A stretch of 46,175 bases of DNA from positions 1-46,175 of the forward strand of contig JAGGVJ010000018.1 of the NCBI GenBank assembly GCA_021158055.1, written 5' to 3'. Below the pieces are notes generated by a model. It had not been told where the DNA came from, did not search any database, and was given only the letters and a program-made list of their open reading frames with translations. Numbering within the stretch: position 1 is the first letter of the stretch; the number at the start of each line of letters is the position of its first letter. This stretch comes from Candidatus Iainarchaeum sp. GTDB lineage: Archaea; Iainarchaeota; Iainarchaeia; JAGGVJ01. Positions 1-9,500 of the stretch are shown piece after piece. Both the position numbers and the translations under genes were made by a program.

Positions 1-1
1 A

Positions 2-1162
2 GGTACAAACTCAATACACTGTTCAGGAAGTAAAAATTACAACTATATACCTGTAGTGGGCAACACAGGTGTCCTTATAGACTCATCACAGTACCATATT
101 TTTACAGTTATCTGGAATTCACCAGTAAGTTCATGGTATATGGATTATGCAAATCAAGTAACTGGCAATACATCCATACCAACAGTTGATTTACGTCCCG
201 GTTTTTGGATACAGAGTTCTGCTGGCAACCTAGACGTAGACTGGATCCGTGTCCGCAAATACGTTTCTTTAGAACCAACCGCAATCCTGGGTGCGCAGGA
301 GCAGTTTGGCGCCCCGGTTGTAACTGAGATAATCCTTAATTCTGCGTCTTTTGAAGTAGGTGATTCAGTGACCGCAACTGCTACTGCAACTGATCCGGAT
401 AACGATCCGATTATTGAGTTTGATTTTCGTGTTTTGGACGGGCTTGGAAACGAAGTTGCAAATCCCGCACCCCCAAATTCAGGCGCTTACTCATTTGTTG
501 CTGTTGGCGAGCCCGGTTTGTGGCAGGTGAAAGCAAAGGCGAGTGACGGGGAGTACTGGGGGCCTGAATCCACGAAAGAAGTGTTTGTGAATGATTCAGG
601 TCTTGCGACTGCGGGCTTGAGTTTTAGTGACGGCGTTAACTTGAACACTGAGTTGTTTGAGGGAAAAGTGGTTCTTTCAGGCACGCAGACAAACGGGAGT
701 TTCACGACCAGCGCTATTGAGCCGGTGAATTTCAGCAAGTGGGGGGTTGTGACGTTTTCAAAAACCACTCCCGGATTGTCAACACTTACAGTAGACGTTT
801 TAGACGCGTCAGACGATTCGGTTTTAATCGCGAATGTAAAGAGCGGGCAGAACATTTCGCAGTTTGAAGCCAGTGCGGTTAAGCTGAGGGCAAATTTCAC
901 TTCAGGCAGTTCTCCGTCTTTGGATTTGTGGGACGTGAGTTATTATTCCCGGTTCAAAATAACTGTAACCAATTGCTCGGCTCCTTATTCCGGAGACGTC
1001 ACTGCAGAAGCAGTGCGGGTAAGTGATTCAGCTGAATTCGGCCCGTTCACCGGAACATGGGGACAGGTGTTTGTTGAAGTCCCGCCCGGAGTATACAACA
1101 TTCAGGCGTGCATCCCTGCAAACGGAAAATGCAGCTGGAAGTACAACGTGGAACTTGCGTGA
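2..1162 (+). CDS. C-terminal part of a secreted/surface protein (LamG-like start, Ig-like repeats); reading frame open to the left window edge
   Basis: Frame of ORF 56..1162 has no stop upstream to base 2 (GTNSIHCSGSKNYNYIPV-VGNTG...). C-terminal ~280 aa are clearly homologous to ORF 44728..46173. Confidence 0.8.
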   Translation, partial: GTNSIHCSGSKNYNYIPVVGNTGVLIDSSQYHIFTVIWNSPVSSWYMDYANQVTGNTSIPTVDLRPGFWIQSSAGNLDVDWIRVRKYVSLEPTAILGAQEQFGAPVVTEIILNSASFEVGDSVTATATATDPDNDPIIEFDFRVLDGLGNEVANPAPPNSGAYSFVAVGEPGLWQVKAKASDGEYWGPESTKEVFVNDSGLATAGLSFSDGVNLNTELFEGKVVLSGTQTNGSFTTSAIEPVNFSKWGVVTFSKTTPGLSTLTVDVLDASDDSVLIANVKSGQNISQFEASAVKLRANFTSGSSPSLDLWDVSYYSRFKITVTNCSAPYSGDVTAEAVRVSDSAEFGPFTGTWGQVFVEVPPGVYNIQACIPANGKCSWKYNVELA

Positions 1163-1261
1163 TGATTAAAACAAACACTAAAAAACACACAATAAAACAA
1201 CCATGCAAAACTAACAACATACCACATATTACTGTGCAAAACAAAAAAACATCAAACAACG

Positions 1262-1798
1262 GTGAAAAAATTGATTGTAATAACCGGAACACCAGGAACA
1301 GGGAAAACAACTATTGCAAAAGAGCTTGGAAAAACATTAAACAAACCTGTTTTCAGTGAAATTGACCTTATTTCAGGCAAAAAAATCGGTGAAAAAAACA
1401 AAGACAATGAATTTGAAGTTGAGCTTGAGTCACTTGAAAAAGAAATAAACCGACTTTCAGAGGACTGCATTGTTGAAGGTCACATGCTCTGCGAGATAAA
1501 AACACCTGCAAGCATTGTAATTGTATTGAGGTGCGACCCCAAAAAACTTGAAAAACGACTTTTGAAGCGCCACTACAAGACAAGAAAAGTAAACGAAAAC
1601 ATCTGCTGCGAGCTGATTGACTACTGCCTTCAGAAGGCTGAAGAACACTACCCCCACGTTATTTCAGTGAATGCCAGCGGCTCGCCTGAAGAAACTCTTT
1701 CAAAAACCATAAACGCAGTAAAAGGAAAATTCACAGGAGACCTCGTTGACTGGAGCAGCCAAATCGCAGAATTCTCAAAGAAACAAACTCCAAAATGA
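1262..1798 (+). CDS. Archaeal adenylate kinase AK6/Fap7-type P-loop kinase
   Basis: GTG start; N-terminal P-loop MKKLIVITGTPGTGKTTIAKELG; IVEGHMLCEI and LRCDPKKLEKRLLKR as in AK6/Fap7. Confidence 0.85.
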   Translation: MKKLIVITGTPGTGKTTIAKELGKTLNKPVFSEIDLISGKKIGEKNKDNEFEVELESLEKEINRLSEDCIVEGHMLCEIKTPASIVIVLRCDPKKLEKRLLKRHYKTRKVNENICCELIDYCLQKAEEHYPHVISVNASGSPEETLSKTINAVKGKFTGDLVDWSSQIAEFSKKQTPK

Positions 1799-1814
1799 AT
1801 ATCTCAAAACAACA

Positions 1815-4800
1815 TCAACCAAAAACCTTTCTTGGAACCCTCTTTCTTTCAACAGGCTTTTCCCCTGTTTTTTTGAAACGAAACCAATAGACTCCAAAAC
1901 ACAGGACCAGCACTGCAAAAAGAATCCACGGGACAACACCAAACTCACCGCTGTTTTTCTTTTCATCAACCAAAACAAGCATGCCTGACCTGACATACCT
2001 TGAAAGAAACGCTGAAGTCGCAAACTTTTTCTCTTCAAAAAGAGCCTTTGAATCCTCGAGCAAAACACGGCTTTCAGCCAGTTGAGCACTTGACTCTGAC
2101 GAAGCCAAAGCCTCTTTTTCACTCAGCTCAACCAAAGCAAGCGAAAGCTCTGACTCACTCGCCTCCCTTGCGTGGTCAATTACAAGAGCCCTTTTTCTGA
2201 GTTCTGAACCAACATTGCTTTCAAGAGCATCAAACCTTGCAAAACAATCTTTCTGGACAACCTCGACAAATGACCCGATTGTATCTTCCCCTTCAACACA
2301 CTCTTTTTCAAGCAATTCAATATCCTGCCTGAACCGGTTGTCTTTGTTTTGCGCTGTTTCCACTGCAGACTCACTCACCAAAAAACCAAACCCTGTGTCA
2401 AGCGCTTTTTCAATCACATCATCTTCAAGTTCCGGTTTTACAAGAACAGACATAACTTCTGTAGCATCGGCTGCTGCCTTAATCTTTTCAAAAAGCGAAT
2501 CAAGGTTTTCAGCAAACGATGCCATTTGTGCCTTTATATCTTTTTCAATGCAGTTTTCTGACTCAATCAAAGAATTCTCTGTTTCAATAAAAAATTTCCT
2601 TGACTGCGGATCATTCAAATAAACCGGCAGGTTTTCAATCAGACTATTCAGGTTTGAAACTGCCGCTACGCTTTCACCGGAAGGGTTTTCAAGCATGTCC
2701 AAAACATTGCGCAGGTTTGAAGCGCTTTCAAACAACGCCTGAAACTCTTCAAACAAATCATTGGTCTGCGACTTGAATTCATCGCTTCCCTCAATAACCT
2801 CAAGCGCGTAACCAAGAACATCTATCGCTTCTGCAATATTACCTGACAAACACATCTTTTGCGAACGTGCAAACTCGTTGTCTGCAAAAAGAAGGTCCTG
2901 CGCAAACTCTTCAGTTATCTCAAAAGACTCAAGGTTCAGGCGGACCTGCAAAAATTTATCTGACAACGCCTCATACTCCAAAGACAATTTCTTTAAATCA
3001 AAAACCTCTTCCCTGCTCTTGTCAATGCCTGTTGAAATAGACTGTGCAGCAACCGCAAACTCTGAAAGGCTCATTTCTGGATAATTTTCCATGAGTTCGC
3101 TTAGTTTCTCTTCAAAGCCCTCAAACAAGGCTTCATTTAAAGGCAGTTCTTTTTCAAGCTCGTTAATTTTTTCCTCAAGCGCTGACAACACGTCTTCCTT
3201 TGCCTGATCTGAGGAATCAAAGCAAAAAGAATACTCTGCCCTTGAAACACCGTGTGACTGAAGGGACTTCAAAACAAAAAACACATTGTTTGAACTGCTT
3301 CCGAAATAATCAAAACCGCTTATGTCTGAAGAAGACTTCAAAGAAGCTTTTTCAACACCTGAATACGGAAGATCAAAATGAATCCTGACGTCCGTCAAAT
3401 CAAACCCGGTATTGTTTATTATCACAATATCTGTTGAAGACTCAACACAACCGCCAGTATCTTCACCCAGCTTCGGCACTGAAAACCGAAGTGAAACAGG
3501 ATCAAGCAGTTCTGCTTTCAATTCCACTGCCTGCTTTCCCTCCCTGATATTTAAGAGCTTTATTTTAGAGTCGCTTGATTCAAAATCAGCTTCAATAAAA
3601 TGGCTCAAGTCAAAAGTTGTATTGACCCACAACTCGTCAAAATTTCCTTGCGCATCCACTTCAAACAACAGTTTAACATCTGCGGATTCGTTTGTTGCTC
3701 TTTCAACCAGGTATTTCTCAGATTCAATAATCGCAGGCACAAAGGAAAACTCCATTGAACACGAATGACTTCCTTGGGCAAGCTCTTCAAAAAACAAATG
3801 TATTTTGCCGTCCAAAAAATAAGTCTTTATCGGTTTTTGTGTGCAGCTCTTCAGCGAACTGTCAGACACCTGGGAATAAGGAATTGGAGAGTCAATTGAC
3901 AACAGAACATTTTCAATTAATCCAAACGGGTTTGAAAAAAACAACACCAGTGTTGACTCAACCACCTCACCGGCAACAGGTTGTGATAAAAAAAGCCACT
4001 TCTTGCGCGTGCCAAAAGAAATCACTTCAGAGGACTTCGCATGCATTGACTTCAAAATTGATTCTATTTCCAAAAGGTCTCTTTCTATCTGTAAAATTTT
4101 CCCAATGGCATTCAAACCAAACCCAGTTGAATCCGATTGAACAAATGACTGTATATCATCCGATAGTTCACGCGCTCTTGAAACCTCTTCAAAAACTGAA
4201 GAATCAACTGCCAAAATCAATTTCCTGAGTTTTTTGTGTTTCTCAAAAACAGGTCTTGAAAACAGTTCAAATTCCACTTCAATCAACTCAGAAAGACGCT
4301 TCGCAAAAGACAGCGATTCCAAAGCTTTCCCTGAAGCAGACTCCAGATCATTGTTCTCAGCACTTGCCTTTGCTTTTTTCAAAGAGGACTTTGCAGAATA
4401 CAACAGCTCAAAAAGAGGCTCCTTTGACCCGCTGTCAATTTCAAGCGCAAGCAAACTGCGTTCCAACCCAGCAAGCAAACGCCCTGCGTTTTCAACTTCG
4501 TACAGGCCGCTTGTTAAAGGGTCAAGAACAATTTTTTTCACGCGCTCAATCTCAAGTGCGGCATTGACCAGCACAGCCACGCGCACACCAAGAGGCTTTG
4601 TGCGGGAACCGTTAACATTTTCTTTTTGAACACGCAGTTCCTTTTCTGCAAACCCGACCAGCCAGCCGGTTGTTTCATCAATGCCCGCGGTCTTTTCAGA
4701 AGACAGCCCTTCAACCAGCCTTTCAAGGTCCTGAACCCTCAATTCATACGCCTGCCTTGCCTTTGATTCTATATTATCCATGCCTGACACGACTTTTTCC

Positions 4801-6095
4801 TGGCTATCTTCCAAAACCATGGCTTTTCGCAATGCAAGACGCAAGTCAATTATGCCTGAGGACAGGTAATTATCCTGCTTGAGCGCGTATGTTTTTTCAG
4901 CTTTTTTCTTTAAGAGTTCTATTTCCGAAATTTTTTCCTCAAAATTTTCCAGCAGTTCTTTTGGAGAGGTAAAAAGAGTGTTTGACGCTTCAAACCAGCC
5001 GTTGTTTTTTCCGAGAAGTTCATTTAAACCGGACAGAACAACATCATTTATTTCGTAGAGGTCTTCTGATTTAAAGCGCGAGTGTGCGTCTTTTATCTCC
5101 AAAACCCTCTTTTCCAAATCCGCCAGACTCTGAGTGCGGTCAGACTCCATGTCTTCAAGAATTCTCAGTGAATCAGCCGTAAACGAAAAAGAAGACTTGA
5201 AAAGACTATCCCCTCTCAAGCCCACTCCTTTTTTCATTGCGCTTCCAAGAAGATAAACTTTCGGCCTTTTTCCTGAAGAGATCATCTCCTCGATTTCTGA
5301 ACGCGACTCTGAAACAACATCAGAATAAAAAGGGACAACCAGGTCAAAAGCCAGTGCCTGTTCATGCAAACCAGACAGTTTTGAAAGCCCTGAAGCACCG
5401 ATGAAAAAATACTCCACCCACAAAAGAGAAGAAAAAGGCTGCTCTTTTTCAAGAGAATTAATCACATCTTTCATTGCCCTTGAATTTCCCACAGCAGAGT
5501 GAAAGTCCTTTAGTGCGCTTATGGATGCCTGCGTTTCATTAAACCTTCTGAAGACCTCTGCCGAATAATTCGGATCATCTGCTCCGGCGCGGTCAAGTTC
5601 TTCCTGAACAGACAAAGCCATTTCAGTCATTCCTTCAACAGAGTCGTCAAAAGAATCAAGGGAATCTGAAACAGTTTCATAAAACTCATAAGCAGACGAA
5701 ATAACCCTGTCGTAGTTTCTTTCATCTGCCTCGCATTCCTCTTCAACTTTGTAAAAGGCTTTTTTTGCTTGCGTCAAAGAAAACCATGTTTCTGCAATTT
5801 TCAAGGCGTTTTTTTCAGCCAGGTTTTTTAGATTATATTTTTCAAAAAGTCTGCTGTCAAAATCAGAAGAAAGAATCGATTTAACTGCCAGCGAATCATC
5901 TTCTTTTTCCAGAGGAATAACCGAAACCCGGTCAATGCCACTTGACAGTACAGTTTTGCATACAAAAGACGCTTCCTTATCTTCAAGCGCATCTTTTTCC
6001 ATTTCATCTCCCCCAGGAAAAGAAATGCACCCGAAAAGCAGCGTCATCGCAAAGAGGAGGACAAGCCCCCTCTTTGTTTTCAAATTCCCTGCCAT
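1815..6095 (-). CDS. Giant predicted lipoprotein with long coiled-coil ectodomain and C-terminal TM helix
   Basis: ATG at 6095 (MAGNLKTKRG); lipobox LLFAMTLLFGC; >1300 aa of Glu/Lys/Leu/Ser heptad-rich sequence; C-terminal TM VPWILFAVLVLCFGVYWF with basic tail. Confidence 0.8.
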   Translation of the reverse strand: MAGNLKTKRGLVLLFAMTLLFGCISFPGGDEMEKDALEDKEASFVCKTVLSSGIDRVSVIPLEKEDDSLAVKSILSSDFDSRLFEKYNLKNLAEKNALKIAETWFSLTQAKKAFYKVEEECEADERNYDRVISSAYEFYETVSDSLDSFDDSVEGMTEMALSVQEELDRAGADDPNYSAEVFRRFNETQASISALKDFHSAVGNSRAMKDVINSLEKEQPFSSLLWVEYFFIGASGLSKLSGLHEQALAFDLVVPFYSDVVSESRSEIEEMISSGKRPKVYLLGSAMKKGVGLRGDSLFKSSFSFTADSLRILEDMESDRTQSLADLEKRVLEIKDAHSRFKSEDLYEINDVVLSGLNELLGKNNGWFEASNTLFTSPKELLENFEEKISEIELLKKKAEKTYALKQDNYLSSGIIDLRLALRKAMVLEDSQEKVVSGMDNIESKARQAYELRVQDLERLVEGLSSEKTAGIDETTGWLVGFAEKELRVQKENVNGSRTKPLGVRVAVLVNAALEIERVKKIVLDPLTSGLYEVENAGRLLAGLERSLLALEIDSGSKEPLFELLYSAKSSLKKAKASAENNDLESASGKALESLSFAKRLSELIEVEFELFSRPVFEKHKKLRKLILAVDSSVFEEVSRARELSDDIQSFVQSDSTGFGLNAIGKILQIERDLLEIESILKSMHAKSSEVISFGTRKKWLFLSQPVAGEVVESTLVLFFSNPFGLIENVLLSIDSPIPYSQVSDSSLKSCTQKPIKTYFLDGKIHLFFEELAQGSHSCSMEFSFVPAIIESEKYLVERATNESADVKLLFEVDAQGNFDELWVNTTFDLSHFIEADFESSDSKIKLLNIREGKQAVELKAELLDPVSLRFSVPKLGEDTGGCVESSTDIVIINNTGFDLTDVRIHFDLPYSGVEKASLKSSSDISGFDYFGSSSNNVFFVLKSLQSHGVSRAEYSFCFDSSDQAKEDVLSALEEKINELEKELPLNEALFEGFEEKLSELMENYPEMSLSEFAVAAQSISTGIDKSREEVFDLKKLSLEYEALSDKFLQVRLNLESFEITEEFAQDLLFADNEFARSQKMCLSGNIAEAIDVLGYALEVIEGSDEFKSQTNDLFEEFQALFESASNLRNVLDMLENPSGESVAAVSNLNSLIENLPVYLNDPQSRKFFIETENSLIESENCIEKDIKAQMASFAENLDSLFEKIKAAADATEVMSVLVKPELEDDVIEKALDTGFGFLVSESAVETAQNKDNRFRQDIELLEKECVEGEDTIGSFVEVVQKDCFARFDALESNVGSELRKRALVIDHAREASESELSLALVELSEKEALASSESSAQLAESRVLLEDSKALFEEKKFATSAFLSRYVRSGMLVLVDEKKNSGEFGVVPWILFAVLVLCFGVYWFRFKKTGEKPVERKRVPRKVFG

Positions 6096-6110
6096 CCCCA
6101 ATTCAAAAGT

Positions 6111-6169
6111 TCACGTGAACAAAATAGTATAAATAGCTTTTCAAACTGTTGCAACTCAAAGTGGTTGCA
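6111..6169 (-). promoter_or_regulatory. Promoter module A: TATA-like box with upstream inverted repeat TGCAAC-N8-GTTGCA
   Basis: Minus strand: TGCAAC(6169-6164) N8 GTTGCA(6155-6150), then TATA-like ctatttata, ~33 nt upstream of ATG at 6095. Near-identical copy exactly 380 bp away. Confidence 0.65.
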
Positions 6170-6305
6170 GTATAATGCTGTTAAAATCGTTTGCAAGGTA
6201 TGCTAAAATCGCTGGCAAGCCAGTTAAAAACCATTAACAAACCATGTTAAGGTTATCAGCAAATAACAGATAATAAGTAACAGATAATCAATGATATGCC
6301 TAAAA

Positions 6306-6482
6306 TTAATCCTTATTGAAAACCCCACAGACATCCTTCAAATACGGGTACCGGCCAATCAGCTTTTTTGTTTCTTCCCTCATTTTCTCTTCTGAAATAT
6401 CATCAGCAACAAAATCCAGGCTTAACAAGACATACTCCCTGATTCCTTTTTTATTCCCTGCTTCCAGAGCACCACCCCCGCT
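6306..6482 (-). pseudogene. Short coding remnant behind a copy of the upstream gene's promoter
   Basis: Minus-strand open frame SGGGALEAGNKKGIREYVLLSLDFVADDISEEKMREETKKLIGRYPYLKDVCGVFNKD*; in-frame TGA just upstream and no in-frame start; poly-A run suggests a frameshift. Confidence 0.4.
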
Positions 6483-6490
6483 TCAGAAAT

Positions 6491-6549
6491 TCACGTGAGC
6501 AAAATAAAATAAATAGCTTTTCAAACTGTTGCAACTCAAAGAGGTTGCG
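6491..6549 (-). promoter_or_regulatory. Promoter module B: near-identical copy of 6111-6169
   Basis: Same tcacgtga..aaaata...aaatagcttttcaaactgttgcaactcaaag.ggttgc sequence; inverted repeat kept in 5/6 of its right arm. Confidence 0.65.
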
Positions 6550-6556
6550 TTTTTCC

Positions 6557-9500
6557 TCAGGGAATATGTGACTCCCACATTTCTTTTATGTAATTGGCGT
6601 TGCAGTCGCTGTTTGCCCAAGTCCCAAAATTCTTGAAGTTGTATATGTTTGGAACAGAGCCTGAGTCGTCAAACAAAACATTTTCATGCTCCAGATAATC
6701 TTTTAAGTCGCCCGCGCTTATCTCGTTTTTCCTCCAGTACTTCAACCCCGAACAAAAGCTGTTCATGTTGGGGGAGCAGGTGCCTGTGTTTTCCTGGAAA
6801 GTGTCGACTGCAAGTGGATCATCAGCAAAAGAAATTGATGACTCCTGTTCAAACGCGTTTTTTTCCTGTGCCGCACTGAACGTTAAAACAGAATCGCCGG
6901 CAGCAGCTGGAAACACAACTGTATTCACGGCCACGCCGGTGTTGATATTATGATATTCATCATCATCACCAGAGTCATCACACCACCACGAACTTTCAAA
7001 GTCCCAGGTGCTGCATCCAAAATCCCCTTTATCTATGAACTTATCATCGCCGCATAAGTCATCTGATTCATTTGATATGGCAGAACTACATGTGCTGTTT
7101 TCAGATTTCACCATCGGCGCAAGAAACAAGTTGTAACTGACAGCAAGGTCGCTTTCATCAATCGGATACGTGTGATAGAACAAAAGAATGAAATACTGGT
7201 CCGAACCAAGTTTTTCCCCCAACTTTGCGCTAAGTTTTTCAGTTGAATAAACCTTAAAAACACTGTTGTCTGCATGGGTTGCGCTGCAATAAGATGAAGC
7301 GCCGCAATTGTTTCCCTGGCCGGAGCTTATTGCTTCAAGAGAATCCCCGTCTGAAGTGTACCTCCCAACCAATTTTTCCCCGAAATCGCTTACTTTGGCA
7401 TCCCCCTGCTTCAGATTAAGAATCATGCCTCCAAGCGAATTATCTTCGGAATTATTGTAGACTGCAAAAATCCCGTAAACTGTTTTAGTCTTGTGAGTAA
7501 GCTGCCTTATTTTCCCACACGCTCCAACCATAACTTCCATTGCCGGCTGGTTCAAAACCGCAGAAAATGCCTTGTTTGATTCCTCTGTGTCTTCAATTAT
7601 CATTTCTGCGAAATCACTTAGTTCAACATTGTAATCCAGTTCTTCCTCTTTGGTTGCGCCGGCATCAAGCTCAAACTTCTCAAAAGAAATTGAATCTGTC
7701 CCGTCAGCAAACTTTGCGTTTAAAACTTCAACACTGAAAGAAATATCTGAAACCTTTTCCTCGGAAGTGTTCGTGACTTTGATTGTGGTTCCCGCTTTCA
7801 ATAAACCGTCGTCTTCCCACACTTCCCGTGAATTTTCAAACAAGACCTCAATGCCGCAGGATGACGGCACATCGCTTCCCTGGCAAACAGAAGAGCTGTC
7901 GATATTGCTGTGGTCAAAGGAAATCGGGTTGTCGGTGCCGCCACAGGTAGACCTTTCCTGCTGCTTATCACTTCCTGAATTGGATTCGTTTTTTATGTGC
8001 GTGGTTCCACCGCAAGGCACGCTGTCTTTTGTAATCTCCCGCATTGACTCTTCATTCATCCCGGTAAAAAGAACCAGCTTCTTGCCATTGAAATCATCGC
8101 ATTTCCCGCTTTGGGCAATATCCTCCCATGAATTCAGCGCATAACGGTTCACTCCCTCGCTTCCGCCCTTGAGCCCCCAAAAGCTCCCGACATACTGAGG
8201 ATAGCACTGATTGCATTCAACAAAAGCCGTGCAGCTGAAAAGACACCTGTAATAATATGCACTTCCAGCGCAACCGGAACACGTGGGCGGGTTGCCTGAC
8301 GACACAGTGTGGCAATTGTTACTCTTATACACTTTTTTGCCTGAAGGCAGGTACTTGACAAGCAAACTGTTGAGTTGCGCGTCAGTTTTTTTAGGCCAGT
8401 CGCATGCCGGCTCCGGGGGCGGGCCACAGTTGCTGCACCCTCCGGTACACCCTTTGCTAACTGTCAGACTGGAATGAGCTCTTCCAAGCCTGCAGCATTC
8501 AAGCCTGTTCTGAGAAATGTCAGTTGTCGGAGCATCAAGCTCTTCTGTAGTCAAAACCCTCAAATCTTCAGAGCCGTCAATCATTGAAGGAAAATCAGCC
8601 TTACTGTCCAAAAGAAACAAACTTACCATGTCAAAAAATCCCAGTTGCTTTAAATAACCGTAATCATCCTTCACTAACTTTCCATTGTCACATATCTGCA
8701 GGGCAGTGGCGGAATAACTGCCGGTCCCTGAAACATTCTGGTAAGTGCGCTTTGTAGAACAGGCACCTGTGAAAGCCGAAAAAGACCCGTAAACCCAGTC
8801 AACGCCGCATTTTCCGTTCAGGTAGCGCAGCAGGGAATCCTCGCCCGGGTGGCCGACAACTATCTTGTGGTACCTGCTAAAAGCACTCATTATCGACGAA
8901 TCGCTCCCGAAAATACCTCTTGCAAAAGAAATCGGAACAACCGCTTTCCTGAAATCATCCCATTCAGAGGAAGGGGTGACGCACTTTTTGAAAGAATCAT
9001 CCGCAAAATCAGAAAACAATGAAATGCTGTTTCCCGAGCCGTTATCTGCCTGCCTGTCATCAAAAAGAACAACGGTGTTGAAAGCCTTCATTTCACCTGA
9101 ATCAGCGGAAATATCCCCGACAAGAGGCCCCACCGTTGCAAGCGGCTCGTCGCAAATCTGCGAAGGTTTAAAAGGAGACTCGTTAAATTTCGGGATAAAA
9201 ACATTGTCTTTTGCATAGACAAGCGCATTGTCAGTGATTGCCGCAACCACAATCCACATGTTGGCCCCTACTTTTGCAGGATAAACAGCATATGACTCCC
9301 CGATAAATGCGTTCCCACCATAACCGATGAAAACCGACTTTTCAGAACCCGGGCCGTTCACGCAATAAAACACAGGGTTGCCTGAAGCCGGGTCGTTTAC
9401 TGCGGCAAGCAGGTTCACTGACTCAGGGTCCTGCGGATTGCCTGACGCAGACGAATCCTGCTGCGCGCTCCAAACCAGCACAATATTGTAATTATCCCTG

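Noticed and set aside
1151-1261. Box C/D sRNA suggested by GTGATGA near 1158
   Set aside because: The motif is made by the stop codon context (gcg tga tga) and I found no matching D box or D'/C' pair.
3412-4629. Plus-strand ORFs (e.g. 3412..3768, 3755..4228, 4234..4629)
   Set aside because: Antisense shadows of the long coiled-coil CDS; Ser/Phe/Lys-rich translations without domain features.
7650-8144. 164-aa plus-strand ORF inside the 2091-aa gene
   Set aside because: Antisense shadow; no recognisable domain or upstream initiation signals.
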